25,612 bases of DNA from JBFFSQ01 sp041572275 (lineage in GTDB: Bacteria; Pseudomonadota; Gammaproteobacteria; SZUA-229): NCBI GenBank assembly GCA_041572275.1, contig JBFFSQ010000019.1, forward strand, positions 1 to 25,612, in the 5' to 3' direction. Both the position numbers and the translations under genes were made by a program. The notes under the pieces were generated by a model. The model had not been told where the DNA came from. It ran no database searches and saw nothing but the letters and a program-made list of their open reading frames with translations. Of the stretch, positions 8,751-17,945 are shown one piece after another (the stretch's first letter is position 1; every line of letters begins with the position of its first letter).

Positions 8751-10118
8751 TTACGCACTCAGGCGCTCAGTCTCGAAATCCGCCAGCGCCACAAACTCAC
8801 CCTGCAGTGAATTCGGCAACGCTTTGGTTATACGCACATCGACAAAGTGTCCGATCAGACGCTCACCACCATCAAAGTTTACCACCCGGTTATTTTCGGT
8901 ACGACCCGCCATTTGCTGTGGGTCTTTCTTCGATGGGCGTTCAACCAGTACACGCTGCACGCTGCCAACCATAGCAGCACTGATAACAGCTGCCTGTTCG
9001 TTGATGCGTGCCTGCAAACGCGCTAAACGTGCTTTCTTCGTTTCCAGAGACACATCATCATCCAGAGATGCCGCCGGTGTGCCGGGACGAGCACTGTAGA
9101 CAAAACTGAAGGAATGATCAAAACCAATCTCATCGATCAGTTTCATAGTCTGCTCAAAGTCGGCATCGGTTTCGCCCGGAAAGCCCACAATAAAATCAGA
9201 GGAAATGGTGATATCCGGACGTGCTTCACGCAAGCGGCGGATTTTGGACTTATACTCCATCGCCATGTGCCCCCGCTTCATGGCGGCCAGTACCCGATCG
9301 GAACCGCTCTGAATAGGTAAATGCACAAAACTGACCAGTTCCGGCACCTCGGCATAAGCCTGGATCAATGAATCGGAGAATTCCACCGGATGAGATGTGG
9401 TGAACCGAATACGCTCGATTCCCTCCACAGCAGCAACATAATGAATCAACAGGGCCAGGTCGGCAATTTCACCATCATGCATTTCACCGCGATAGGCATT
9501 TACATTCTGGCCCAGCAGGTTAATTTCACGCACACCCTGAGCAGCCAGTTGCGACACCTCAGCAATCACATCATCAAAAGGGCGTGAAATCTCTTCCCCG
9601 CGGGTATAGGGCACGACACAGAAAGTACAGTACTTACTACAACCTTCCATGATTGATACAAAGGCACTCGGACCCTCTGCACGAGGTTCAGGCAAGTTAT
9701 CGAATTTCTCAATTTCCGGAAATGAAATATCAACGACGGACTGATGCTTCTCTTCAACATGACTAAGCATCTCCGGCAGACGATGAATCGTCTGCGGGCC
9801 AAATACCATGTCGACATAGGGCGCACGCTGACGAATCGCATCCCCTTCCTGAGATGCCACACAGCCACCAACACCAATGACCAGATCAGGTTTGTCTTTT
9901 TTCCAGTCCTTCCACTGGCCCAGTTGGGAAAATACTTTTTCCTGGGCTTTCTCGCGAATGGAACAGGTATTAAGCAGGAGAATATCCGCTTCTTCAGGAT
10001 TTGAGACCTGGACCAGCTCTTCTGAATCGGCCAGCACATCGTGCATTTTGGCCGAGTCATATTCATTCATCTGGCACCCGAAGGTCTTGATATACAGCTT
10101 TCTCGCCATGGTATCCAT
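8751..10118 (-). CDS. miaB: tRNA-2-methylthio-N6-dimethylallyladenosine synthase
   Basis: Radical SAM methylthiotransferase that converts i6A37 to ms2i6A37 in tRNAs reading codons that start with U. It has 455 residues from the ATG at 10118; an alternative ATG three codons on (10109) also fits, because family members begin close to the KLYIKTFGCQMNEYDS segment. The three N-terminal cysteines for the auxiliary cluster are Cys15, Cys52 and Cys86. The radical SAM motif is Cys160-x3-Cys164-x2-Cys167 in EGCSKYCTFC. A C-terminal TRAM domain spans about residues 383-446. No convincing Shine-Dalgarno precedes either start. It is the first gene of the six-gene minus-strand run and is divergent from the binding-protein gene at 10351. 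Confidence 0.97.
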   Translation of the reverse strand: MDTMARKLYIKTFGCQMNEYDSAKMHDVLADSEELVQVSNPEEADILLLNTCSIREKAQEKVFSQLGQWKDWKKDKPDLVIGVGGCVASQEGDAIRQRAPYVDMVFGPQTIHRLPEMLSHVEEKHQSVVDISFPEIEKFDNLPEPRAEGPSAFVSIMEGCSKYCTFCVVPYTRGEEISRPFDDVIAEVSQLAAQGVREINLLGQNVNAYRGEMHDGEIADLALLIHYVAAVEGIERIRFTTSHPVEFSDSLIQAYAEVPELVSFVHLPIQSGSDRVLAAMKRGHMAMEYKSKIRRLREARPDITISSDFIVGFPGETDADFEQTMKLIDEIGFDHSFSFVYSARPGTPAASLDDDVSLETKKARLARLQARINEQAAVISAAMVGSVQRVLVERPSKKDPQQMAGRTENNRVVNFDGGERLIGHFVDVRITKALPNSLQGEFVALADFETERLSA

Positions 10119-10350
10119 TTTTCTATAGAGGAACCCCGTAGATTATCACGACTACCTTGGAAATTCATCCACTGAGACTTAAGTGCATAGTAGTTATCAG
10201 TATCAATAAATCAGGCTTCATTGAACATCACTATTGCCCTCACACGGATCATCATGGACAACAACAGTCGATATTCAGTCCCTCATCATCAGCAAATGCA
10301 TTTAAAAAGGTCTAAAGTCATTAATAGACTGATTAACTAGCAACCGCCCT
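10119..10350. other. Intergenic region between miaB and the signalling cassette
   Basis: 232 bases separate two divergent units, so promoters for both must lie here or very close. The stretch is AT-rich from about 10180 to 10240. A short inverted repeat, AGTC-N7-GACT, lies at about 10316-10330, some 20 bases before the binding-protein ATG. I see no confident -10/-35 pair, known riboswitch or coding region. Confidence 0.4.
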
Positions 10351-11145
10351 ATGTTCCGTATACTCACCATAACATTGCACCTGATTGCCATACTGCTATG
10401 GATCACCGGCTGTGAACCTGGCCCCGATGAACAGACACCTAAAAAAGAGCTCCTCATCTATTGTGGCATCACCATGGCCCACCCGATCACGGAAATCGCC
10501 CGGATTATTGAACAGGAACAACAGGTTAAAATCACCATCAACCAGGGTGGGTCAGAAGACCTTTATCTGAGCCTGAAGACCAGTCGCATAGGTGACTTAT
10601 ATTTGCCTGGCTCAGCCTCCTACCGAACACGACACCTGGAAGAAGGCCTGCTGGGTGAATTTGTACACGTTGGTTACAACCAGGCTGCTTTAATTGTGCA
10701 TAAACACAACCCTAAAGGACTGGACGCCAACCTTAACCAGTTGGCTCGCAAAGACCTAGCCGTGGTCATCGTCAACCCGGACAGCGGCAGTATTGGACGA
10801 GAAACCAAACGAATCCTGGAGATGCAGGGTATTTTTAAAGCCGTCATGGATAATTCCAGCTATCTCGCCACTGACTCCAGGAATCTCAATAATGCGTTAA
10901 AAAATGGTGATGCAGATATTATCGTCAACTGGCGAGCCACTGCCTACTTCGACGAAAACAGAGAGTTGATGGATATCATCGAAATTGACCCCAATCTCGC
11001 CAAGCCCAAGAAACTACTGCTAAACCTGCTAACGTTTTCCAAACATCCAGAGGTCGCCCAACGTTTCATGGAATATACCGCCTCAGCTGACGGCCAGGCC
11101 ATCTTCAGAAAATACGGCTTCATCGACAATACACATCAATTTTAA
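10351..11145 (+). CDS. Periplasmic binding lipoprotein, ModA-like (PBP type 2 fold)
   Basis: A 264-residue extracytoplasmic solute-binding protein. The N-terminal hydrophobic segment ends in a lipobox I-T-G-C (Cys21), so it is probably anchored by lipid. The mature part opens with a beta strand and helix (ELLIYCGITMAHPITEIARI), then NQGGSEDLY, DLYLPGSASY, a hinge-like ALIVHKHNPKG, and PDSGSIGRETKRILE. This layout is that of the molybdate/sulfate class of type 2 binding proteins, but the first ligand loop is not the usual A-A-S of ModA, so the ligand is open. No permease or ATPase gene is nearby. The next gene starts 19 bases on and encodes a hybrid kinase, so a sensory role is more likely than transport. 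The Shine-Dalgarno is weak. Confidence 0.75.
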   Translation: MFRILTITLHLIAILLWITGCEPGPDEQTPKKELLIYCGITMAHPITEIARIIEQEQQVKITINQGGSEDLYLSLKTSRIGDLYLPGSASYRTRHLEEGLLGEFVHVGYNQAALIVHKHNPKGLDANLNQLARKDLAVVIVNPDSGSIGRETKRILEMQGIFKAVMDNSSYLATDSRNLNNALKNGDADIIVNWRATAYFDENRELMDIIEIDPNLAKPKKLLLNLLTFSKHPEVAQRFMEYTASADGQAIFRKYGFIDNTHQF

Positions 11146-11164
11146 GTGATGGTTTTTTGGGCTG

Positions 11165-14100
11165 ATGTCATCGAATACGCATAACCAGAGCACGACACAA
11201 GAAGAGACAGGTGTAACCTCCAGCCGCATTTATCTTCAGCTCATTACCTACCTCACGGGCTTTCTGCTGTTCATTGCCATAAACATTGGTTTTACACAAT
11301 TATTCGAACGTCTGAATGCACAGATCGAAAATGAACACGCCCGCTTACAAATTGGCGAAACTATCATTGCCGATCTGACCAGGATTGAAAACAAAGTCTA
11401 CAAGATGGCTACCTCAACGAGTATCCGTGGACAACAAAAAGCCCGCGCTGAGATCCAGACAGCTATCCAACAGCTGGATCAAGCCCTCAATGTGCTTGAA
11501 CACGGTGGCTCATTGCAGCGCACCACCCAGCTGAATATTGAAAGCCAGGCCACTATGCTACGACAGATCCGTTATCGTCGCAGTCAAAACGCCAGCGAAT
11601 ACATCCTGGAAGTCATCGATTTACGCCCCAAACTCATTCAGATTGAATCTGAATCAAATACCCTGTTAAACCTGCTAATGAAGCGTGAACAGCTTCGCGA
11701 CAGTTCGCAGCAGAATGATTTCATTCAAATCCTCAGCGACATTAAGGATCACCTGCGCAAGCTACCGCCCCTGTTCACTCGCATGTCAGAAAATGCAAAT
11801 CGATTGTTCTATGAAAGCCAGCTAAAACTCGATGCGCTGGAAGCAAACATCCAATCGCGAAAAAGTCGTTATAACCTGATCCAGACAACTTTATCCGCCA
11901 GCATCATCCTCATCGTATTATTAATTAGCCATTTGGTATTACGACAGGTAACTTCGTCCAACAATCAATTAAACTTACTCACTCGGGAACTGGAATTTCA
12001 GAAATTTGCGGTTGACCAGCACGCCATCGTCAGCAGCACGGATGCTGAGGGACGTATTACTTACGCCAATGATAAATTTTGTAGTATCAGCGGTTATTCC
12101 AGAGAAGAACTACTCAACAACACTCACAGCCTTCTCAAATCAGGCAAACAATCTGCTGCGTTTTATACTGACCTATGGCACACCATTGCCTCAGGTCAAA
12201 CCTGGCATGGCGAAATCTGCAATCACGATAAACACCATCACGAATACTGGATGGATTCCACAATTGTGCCGTTACTGGATAGCGAACAGAAACCTTTTCA
12301 GTATATCTCCATCAGTACCGACGTCACTGAACATAAAGCGATGGAAGAGCGCATCCGTGAAAGCAACCATTTTCTTTCACGCCTCACCGACACTATGGGT
12401 GAAGGCGTATATGCCGAAGACAAACAGGGGCAGTGTATTTTTGTCAACCAGGAAGCCGAACGTTTATTGGGGTGGAAAAAAGATGAACTACTGGGCAAAA
12501 AGCTGTATCAACTGATCCATGTCCACAATGAAGACCAACACCCTTTCAATACCAATCAAGCCAACATCCAACAGAGTATTGCGCAGGGTACAAAGTTTAG
12601 CTCTGACACTGAAATCTTTGTGCACAAAGATGGCCACACATTTCCAGTTTCCATTGTAGCCGCCCCCCTATATGAGAACAGCAGCATCTCAGGCACCGTG
12701 GCTGTTTTCCAGGATATTTCCAGTCGCAAAGAGGCCGAATCCGCGATGTCTGCTGCCAAAGAAGCTGCCGAATCAGCAAGCAAACTCAAGAGTGACTTTC
12801 TTGCCAATATGAGCCATGAAATCCGAACGCCCATGAATGCCATCATAGGCATGTCACACCTGGTCTTGCAAACCAGCCTCAATCACAAACAACATCACCA
12901 GATAGAGAAGGTACATCAGTCCGCTGAATCTTTGCTGCGCATCATTAACGACATTCTTGATTTCTCTAAAATTGAAGCTGACAAACTCGAACTTGAAGCA
13001 ACAGAGTTTCGGCTCGATGATGTCTTCGACAACCTGGCCAACTTGCTCAGTTTCAAAGCAGAAGAAAAAGGTTTGGAGTTACTCTTCAACATTGCCTCAT
13101 CTACCCCGGTTAAACTCATTGGTGACCCTTTGCGACTAGGTCAGATCCTCATCAACCTATGCAGCAATGCTGTAAAATTTACTGAACAGGGTGAAGTAAT
13201 TATCGAAGTAGAACCTACAAACATCATCGATAACAAAATCACCATGCAATTCACAGTCAGTGATACCGGTATTGGAATGTCAGCGTCCCAGTGCCAATCC
13301 TTGTTTCAGTCCTTTAATCAGTTGGATAGTTCTACCACTCGCAAATACGGTGGCACCGGATTAGGCCTCGCGATTTCAAGGAAACTAGCAGAAATGATGG
13401 AGGGTAAAATCTGGCTTACCAGTACCGAGAATGTGGGCAGTACTTTTTACTTTCAAGCTCAATTTGGCCTCGCTGCAGCAACGGAAATCACCCTTCCCTC
13501 GCCTTCAGAGCAATTTCCCCATCTGCGCACGCTAGTCATCGACAAGAATCGCTCAGCACGCAACATTTACCAATCGATGCTTAACAGTCTTGGACTCCAG
13601 ACAAGCACCATCAGTAGTGGCGAAGAGGCTATCGAGCTGATCACCACGAATCAAGATAAAACATCGTACGATTTGATCATATTAGCCTGGCACATGCCTG
13701 ATCTTGATGGTCTTAGCCTGCTCAAGCGTTTACGCAGCCTGAAACTGAAAACACCTCCTAGAGTGATGATACTTGCATCGCCGAGTGATCATGATGCTAT
13801 TCTCGAGACGACAGAAAACCTGGCCATTGATGGCATCATCAATAAACCCGTGACGCCTTACTCACTCATGAAATCACTGACCTCCACCTTGCACTCCACT
13901 AGTAAAGAAAAAATCAGCAATAGTCGTGTCCATGACGAAACGAGTGACTGCATTCTCCAGTTGCAGGGCGCTCGCATACTTCTGGTAGAGGACAACGAAA
14001 TCAATCAGGAAGTAGCCTCAAGCTTGCTGGAAATCAATGGCCTCTCTGTAATTATCGCAAACAATGGAGTTGAAGCACTTAACCAACTGGAACAGGCGTC

Positions 14101-14977
14101 CTTTGATGGCGTCCTCATGGATATCCAGATGCCGGAAATGGACGGCTATGAAGCTAGCCGACGAATCCGCCAACAGAAAGCATTCAAAGACCTGCCCATT
14201 ATTGCTATGACGGCTAATGCTATGCCTTCTGATGTAGGCCAGGCACTCAGTGCAGGCATGAATGATCACATCGCAAAACCCATCAGCACCTATACCTTAT
14301 TCACAACACTCGCCCATTGGATAACACCGTCACAGCAACCATCAAAACCACTCAATGACTCAGCACCCAGCACCTCATCCAATATAGACACATTAACGGT
14401 TTTAAACACTGCACAAGCCATTAAACGACTGGATAATAATCACGCTCTCTACCAAAAAATGCTCACTAAATTCAGTAGCAACCAGTCGGTAGTCATGACT
14501 GACATGCAAGAGGCTATTAACCAACAGGATCAGGCGGGGGCTATTCGCGGCGCCCACACCTTAAAAACTATCTCAGCCACGATTGGCGCCAACAAACTGG
14601 AACGCATCGCGCGTGAACTGGAATACAGTTTTAAAACCAAACTTTCCGAGCATGAGCCTCAGCTCGAAGCACTCCATACTGCATTAAAAATCACACTGGA
14701 CGCTGTCAATCATCAATTAGCGCTCAGCAAACCAAACCAGCCACAACAATCATATCTACAGAACAAACAAGTACGACTGCATCTAGACACACTTAAACAA
14801 AAACTGGAAGCTTATGACGCGGAATCCATGGATGACCTAAAAGCAGCCATTTCCGCCAACAAGGATCAAAATTATCACCTACAATTTAAGAAGCTGGAGC
14901 ATTTGATCGATCGCTATGATTATGAATTAGCCCTGAGCATGCTGAACCAGCTACTTGAAACCATGGACACAATATAA
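11165..14977 (+). CDS. Hybrid sensor histidine kinase (PAS-PAS-HisKA-HATPase-REC-REC-HPt)
   Basis: Inner-membrane hybrid kinase of 1270 residues. Two membrane segments (about 26-46 and 241-260) flank a periplasmic domain of about 190 residues that looks all-helical (many Gln/Glu/Leu, few Gly/Pro). Two PAS domains follow (about 280-390 and 400-520). The phospho-accepting His551 lies in SHEIRTPMNA. The ATPase has an N box (N664, N668), the DTGIGM box from 700, and GGTGLGL from 729. The first receiver (about 787-905) is degenerate: the phospho-acceptor Asp is replaced by Ala841 and the acidic pair is reduced (D793-K794). The second receiver is intact (E942, D943, D986, K1038). The HPt domain has His1131 in AHTLKTIS. 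A helical tail of about 70 residues follows. It sits between the binding protein and the HD-GYP regulator. Confidence 0.93.
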   Translation: MSSNTHNQSTTQEETGVTSSRIYLQLITYLTGFLLFIAINIGFTQLFERLNAQIENEHARLQIGETIIADLTRIENKVYKMATSTSIRGQQKARAEIQTAIQQLDQALNVLEHGGSLQRTTQLNIESQATMLRQIRYRRSQNASEYILEVIDLRPKLIQIESESNTLLNLLMKREQLRDSSQQNDFIQILSDIKDHLRKLPPLFTRMSENANRLFYESQLKLDALEANIQSRKSRYNLIQTTLSASIILIVLLISHLVLRQVTSSNNQLNLLTRELEFQKFAVDQHAIVSSTDAEGRITYANDKFCSISGYSREELLNNTHSLLKSGKQSAAFYTDLWHTIASGQTWHGEICNHDKHHHEYWMDSTIVPLLDSEQKPFQYISISTDVTEHKAMEERIRESNHFLSRLTDTMGEGVYAEDKQGQCIFVNQEAERLLGWKKDELLGKKLYQLIHVHNEDQHPFNTNQANIQQSIAQGTKFSSDTEIFVHKDGHTFPVSIVAAPLYENSSISGTVAVFQDISSRKEAESAMSAAKEAAESASKLKSDFLANMSHEIRTPMNAIIGMSHLVLQTSLNHKQHHQIEKVHQSAESLLRIINDILDFSKIEADKLELEATEFRLDDVFDNLANLLSFKAEEKGLELLFNIASSTPVKLIGDPLRLGQILINLCSNAVKFTEQGEVIIEVEPTNIIDNKITMQFTVSDTGIGMSASQCQSLFQSFNQLDSSTTRKYGGTGLGLAISRKLAEMMEGKIWLTSTENVGSTFYFQAQFGLAAATEITLPSPSEQFPHLRTLVIDKNRSARNIYQSMLNSLGLQTSTISSGEEAIELITTNQDKTSYDLIILAWHMPDLDGLSLLKRLRSLKLKTPPRVMILASPSDHDAILETTENLAIDGIINKPVTPYSLMKSLTSTLHSTSKEKISNSRVHDETSDCILQLQGARILLVEDNEINQEVASSLLEINGLSVIIANNGVEALNQLEQASFDGVLMDIQMPEMDGYEASRRIRQQKAFKDLPIIAMTANAMPSDVGQALSAGMNDHIAKPISTYTLFTTLAHWITPSQQPSKPLNDSAPSTSSNIDTLTVLNTAQAIKRLDNNHALYQKMLTKFSSNQSVVMTDMQEAINQQDQAGAIRGAHTLKTISATIGANKLERIARELEYSFKTKLSEHEPQLEALHTALKITLDAVNHQLALSKPNQPQQSYLQNKQVRLHLDTLKQKLEAYDAESMDDLKAAISANKDQNYHLQFKKLEHLIDRYDYELALSMLNQLLETMDTI

Positions 14978-14988
14978 AACATCTCAGC

Positions 14989-16035
14989 ATGAACACTGAT
15001 CCTGAACGGAAATATTCGATACTGGTAGTTGATGACATTCCCCATAACATCGACATTCTGAAAGGCATACTGGCCCCGAACTATTCCATCATGGTTGCCA
15101 TCAACGGCAATATGGCCTTAAAGATTGCCCAGGAAAAACAACCTGATCTCATCCTGCTAGATATCATGATGCCTGAGATGGATGGCTATGAGGTGTGTAC
15201 CCAACTTAAGAGCAATCCGATCACCCAGGGCATCCCGGTTATTTTTGTCACCGCGATGTCAGAAAGCGATGATGAAACCCGGGGATTTGAGGTTGGCGCC
15301 GTTGACTATATCAGTAAGCCCGTGCAAGCAGCGGTGGTAAAAGCCCGAGTCAGCACCCAACTCGCCTTAGCTGATCAGCAACATGCCTGTGAACAATTAG
15401 TTAAATTGCGAACTCTGGAACTCCAGGCCAGCCAGAAAGCTGCCGTGTTTATGCTCGGTGAAGCAGGCCACTATAATGATAACGATACCGGCGTCCATGT
15501 CTGGCGTATGGCAGCCTATTCTGCTGCATTAGCCCGAGACTGCAACTGGCCTAAAGATCAGGTCGATATACTCGAACTGGCTGCCCCTATGCACGACACA
15601 GGAAAAATCGGTATTTCAGACACCATACTCAAGGCCCCACGCAAGCTCACAGCGGAAGAGTTTGAACTGATGAAACAACACACCAGTATCGGCCACAGCA
15701 TTCTATCCAAAAGTGAAACCCCGTTATTCCAGATGGCCGCTGAAATCGCCCTGTCCCATCATGAGAAATGGAATGGCAGCGGTTACCCTCACGGCCTAAG
15801 TGGTGAAGATATTCCCTTGTCAGCACGCATTGTCAGCATTACTGACGTATTTGACGCTCTGACCATGGTACGCCCTTATAAGCAGGCCTGGACCATCAAC
15901 GAAGCTTTTGATTACATCCGTCAGGCGGCTGGTGAACAATTTGATCCACAGCTCGTAACCACCTTTCTAGCGCTCAAGCCCGAGATCATTCGACTCAAAC
16001 AACAGTGGGATGAAATCGAAACAGAAAACAAATAG
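14989..16035 (+). CDS. Response regulator with HD-GYP cyclic-di-GMP phosphodiesterase domain
   Basis: A 348-residue cytoplasmic response regulator. The receiver domain (about 9-125) is complete: D15, D16, phospho-acceptor D58 in LLDIMMPEMDG, T88 and K110. A short helical linker (about 126-150) leads to an HD-GYP domain (about 150-345), a fold that hydrolyses cyclic-di-GMP. Visible motifs are H202-D203 followed by TGKIGI, H231, the H257-H258 pair, G265-Y266-P267 and D286. The position usually holding Glu in the E-T-G motif is Asp166. The gene starts 11 bases after the kinase stop, so it is very probably the phosphorelay target of that kinase and sets cyclic-di-GMP levels in response to the signal. 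It converges with glmS; only 39 bases lie between the two. Confidence 0.94.
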   Translation: MNTDPERKYSILVVDDIPHNIDILKGILAPNYSIMVAINGNMALKIAQEKQPDLILLDIMMPEMDGYEVCTQLKSNPITQGIPVIFVTAMSESDDETRGFEVGAVDYISKPVQAAVVKARVSTQLALADQQHACEQLVKLRTLELQASQKAAVFMLGEAGHYNDNDTGVHVWRMAAYSAALARDCNWPKDQVDILELAAPMHDTGKIGISDTILKAPRKLTAEEFELMKQHTSIGHSILSKSETPLFQMAAEIALSHHEKWNGSGYPHGLSGEDIPLSARIVSITDVFDALTMVRPYKQAWTINEAFDYIRQAAGEQFDPQLVTTFLALKPEIIRLKQQWDEIETENK

Positions 16036-16074
16036 TACTCAGCACTATCTCGTCACTCGTCAGGAACGAGCTAC

Positions 16075-17907
16075 TCATTCTACCGTCACTGATTTTGCCA
16101 GGTTACGTGGCTTGTCAACATCCGTACCCTTTCGAACCGCCACGTAATAAGACAATAACTGCAACACCACGGTATACACCACAGGAGCTAACTCAGACTC
16201 GACGGGTGGTAGCGTAATAATGTGGCAATCATGTCCCAGATCAGATAAATCCAGGCGCTCATCAGCAAACAGATAGACCTTACCGTTACGCGCCAGCACC
16301 TCCTGTAAATTGGATTTCAATTTTTCTTCCAACCCATCTTTAGGCGCGACCGCAATAATAGGCATCTGCGGGTCGACCAGCGCCAGAGGACCATGCTTTA
16401 ATTCCCCTGCCGCATAGGCTTCAGCATGGATATAGGAGATTTCCTTGAGCTTCAGCGCACCCTCCATGGCAATAGGGTAATGCACACCACGACCGAGGAA
16501 CAGTGCACTGGTGGTGGCCTTAAAATCATCAGACCAGCTTTCAATGCTATCGACTTGTTTGAAGACCTGATCGACCTGTCCCGGTAATTGGTTGAGCTCA
16601 TGCACCAGCTTATGCTCCATATCTTCACTCATAGCTTTACGCCGTCCCAGAACAATTGTGAGCATCATCAGTGCCACCAACTGGGTACTAAAAGCCTTGG
16701 TCGAGGCCACACCAATCTCCGGACCTGCACGTGTCATCAGCACCAGGCGGGACTCGCGCACCAATGAGCTTTCCGGCACATTACAGATCGCCAGGGAATA
16801 AATCGATTTCTCCTTAAGCATACGCAAGGCGGCCAAGGTGTCCGCCGTTTCACCTGACTGGGAAATCGTCACCACCAGGGTATCTTTCAGTACAACCGGT
16901 TCACGGTAACGGAACTCACTGGCAACTTCCACATTACAGGGTATTCCAGCCAGGGACTCCAGCCAGTACCGAGCCACCATACCTGCATGATAGGAGGTGC
17001 CACAGGCAATAATCTGCACTTGCCGAACCTTATCAAAAATTTCATCCGCTTCGCTGCCAAAGGCATTATCCAGCACCTTGTCGTTATATACCCGTCCTTC
17101 CAACGCCTGGATTAACACCTCGGGCTGCTCGTGAATTTCCTTGAGCATGTAATGGCGATACTCCCCACGGCTGACAGCATCGACACTCAGTTCCGACATC
17201 CTTATCTCACGCTCAACCACCTGGCCATCGTGATCATAAATGGTTAATTCATGTGGACTGATATCGGCGATATCACCTTCTTCCAGGAAGATGAAACGTT
17301 GTGTGACTGGTAACAGGGCGGCGGCATCTGAGGCAATGAAATATTCCCCAAAGCCAATGCCAATCACCAGTGGACTGCCACTACGTGCGGCAACCAGACG
17401 TGATGGTTCTTCTGTACTGATCACACCGAGTGCATAGGCACCCTTAAAATCAGTAATCGCTTTCTGAACAGCGGCCAACAAGTCGTTACCCTGACTGATA
17501 TAGGCTTGAATCTGGTGCACCACGACTTCGGTATCAGTCTCTGAGGTAAATACGAAACCCTGCTGTTTTTGACGCTCGCGGAGTTCTGCATGGTTTTCGA
17601 TAATACCGTTATGAACCACCGCGACTTTTTTGTTGCAGATATGTGGATGGGCATTGGCTTCTGATGGCTCACCATGGGTCGCCCAACGGGTATGTGCAAT
17701 CCCCAGGAAACCAGACAGTGGTGTAGATTTCAGTGACTCTGCCAGAATTTCAACTTTACCCACACGCCGGATTCGATCGATACAATTATCGCCATTTAAC
17801 ACCGCGATACCGGCCGAGTCATATCCACGGTATTCAAGACGGCGCAAACCCTCGAGTAAAATAGGAATAACGTTACGTTCTGCTACAGCCCCGACGATCC
17901 CACACAT
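16075..17907 (-). CDS. glmS: Glutamine--fructose-6-phosphate aminotransferase (isomerizing)
   Basis: First enzyme of the UDP-GlcNAc pathway: it makes glucosamine-6-phosphate from fructose-6-phosphate and glutamine, feeding peptidoglycan and LPS synthesis. It has 610 residues against 609 in E. coli. The N-terminal nucleophile is Cys2 (MCGIVGA). The glutaminase domain shows the RWATHGEPS and NGIIENH segments. Two SIS domains follow, with GTSYHAGMVARYW and SQSGETADTLAAL in the first and LGRGVHYPIAMEGALKLKEI in the second. The C terminus is KPRNLAKSVTVE, essentially as in E. coli. AGGAA lies 8 bases before the ATG. It appears to be a single-gene unit. There is no sign of a glmS ribozyme, as expected outside Firmicutes. 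Confidence 0.98.
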   Translation of the reverse strand: MCGIVGAVAERNVIPILLEGLRRLEYRGYDSAGIAVLNGDNCIDRIRRVGKVEILAESLKSTPLSGFLGIAHTRWATHGEPSEANAHPHICNKKVAVVHNGIIENHAELRERQKQQGFVFTSETDTEVVVHQIQAYISQGNDLLAAVQKAITDFKGAYALGVISTEEPSRLVAARSGSPLVIGIGFGEYFIASDAAALLPVTQRFIFLEEGDIADISPHELTIYDHDGQVVEREIRMSELSVDAVSRGEYRHYMLKEIHEQPEVLIQALEGRVYNDKVLDNAFGSEADEIFDKVRQVQIIACGTSYHAGMVARYWLESLAGIPCNVEVASEFRYREPVVLKDTLVVTISQSGETADTLAALRMLKEKSIYSLAICNVPESSLVRESRLVLMTRAGPEIGVASTKAFSTQLVALMMLTIVLGRRKAMSEDMEHKLVHELNQLPGQVDQVFKQVDSIESWSDDFKATTSALFLGRGVHYPIAMEGALKLKEISYIHAEAYAAGELKHGPLALVDPQMPIIAVAPKDGLEEKLKSNLQEVLARNGKVYLFADERLDLSDLGHDCHIITLPPVESELAPVVYTVVLQLLSYYVAVRKGTDVDKPRNLAKSVTVE

Positions 17908-17945
17908 AAGAATTGTTCCTGATTTTCAATAATTAACAGATTAGA

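Noticed and set aside
16056..16070. Small hairpin CTCGT-cagga-ACGAG between the HD-GYP gene and glmS
   Set aside because: The stem is only 5 bases and no T run follows on either strand, so I do not call it a terminator.
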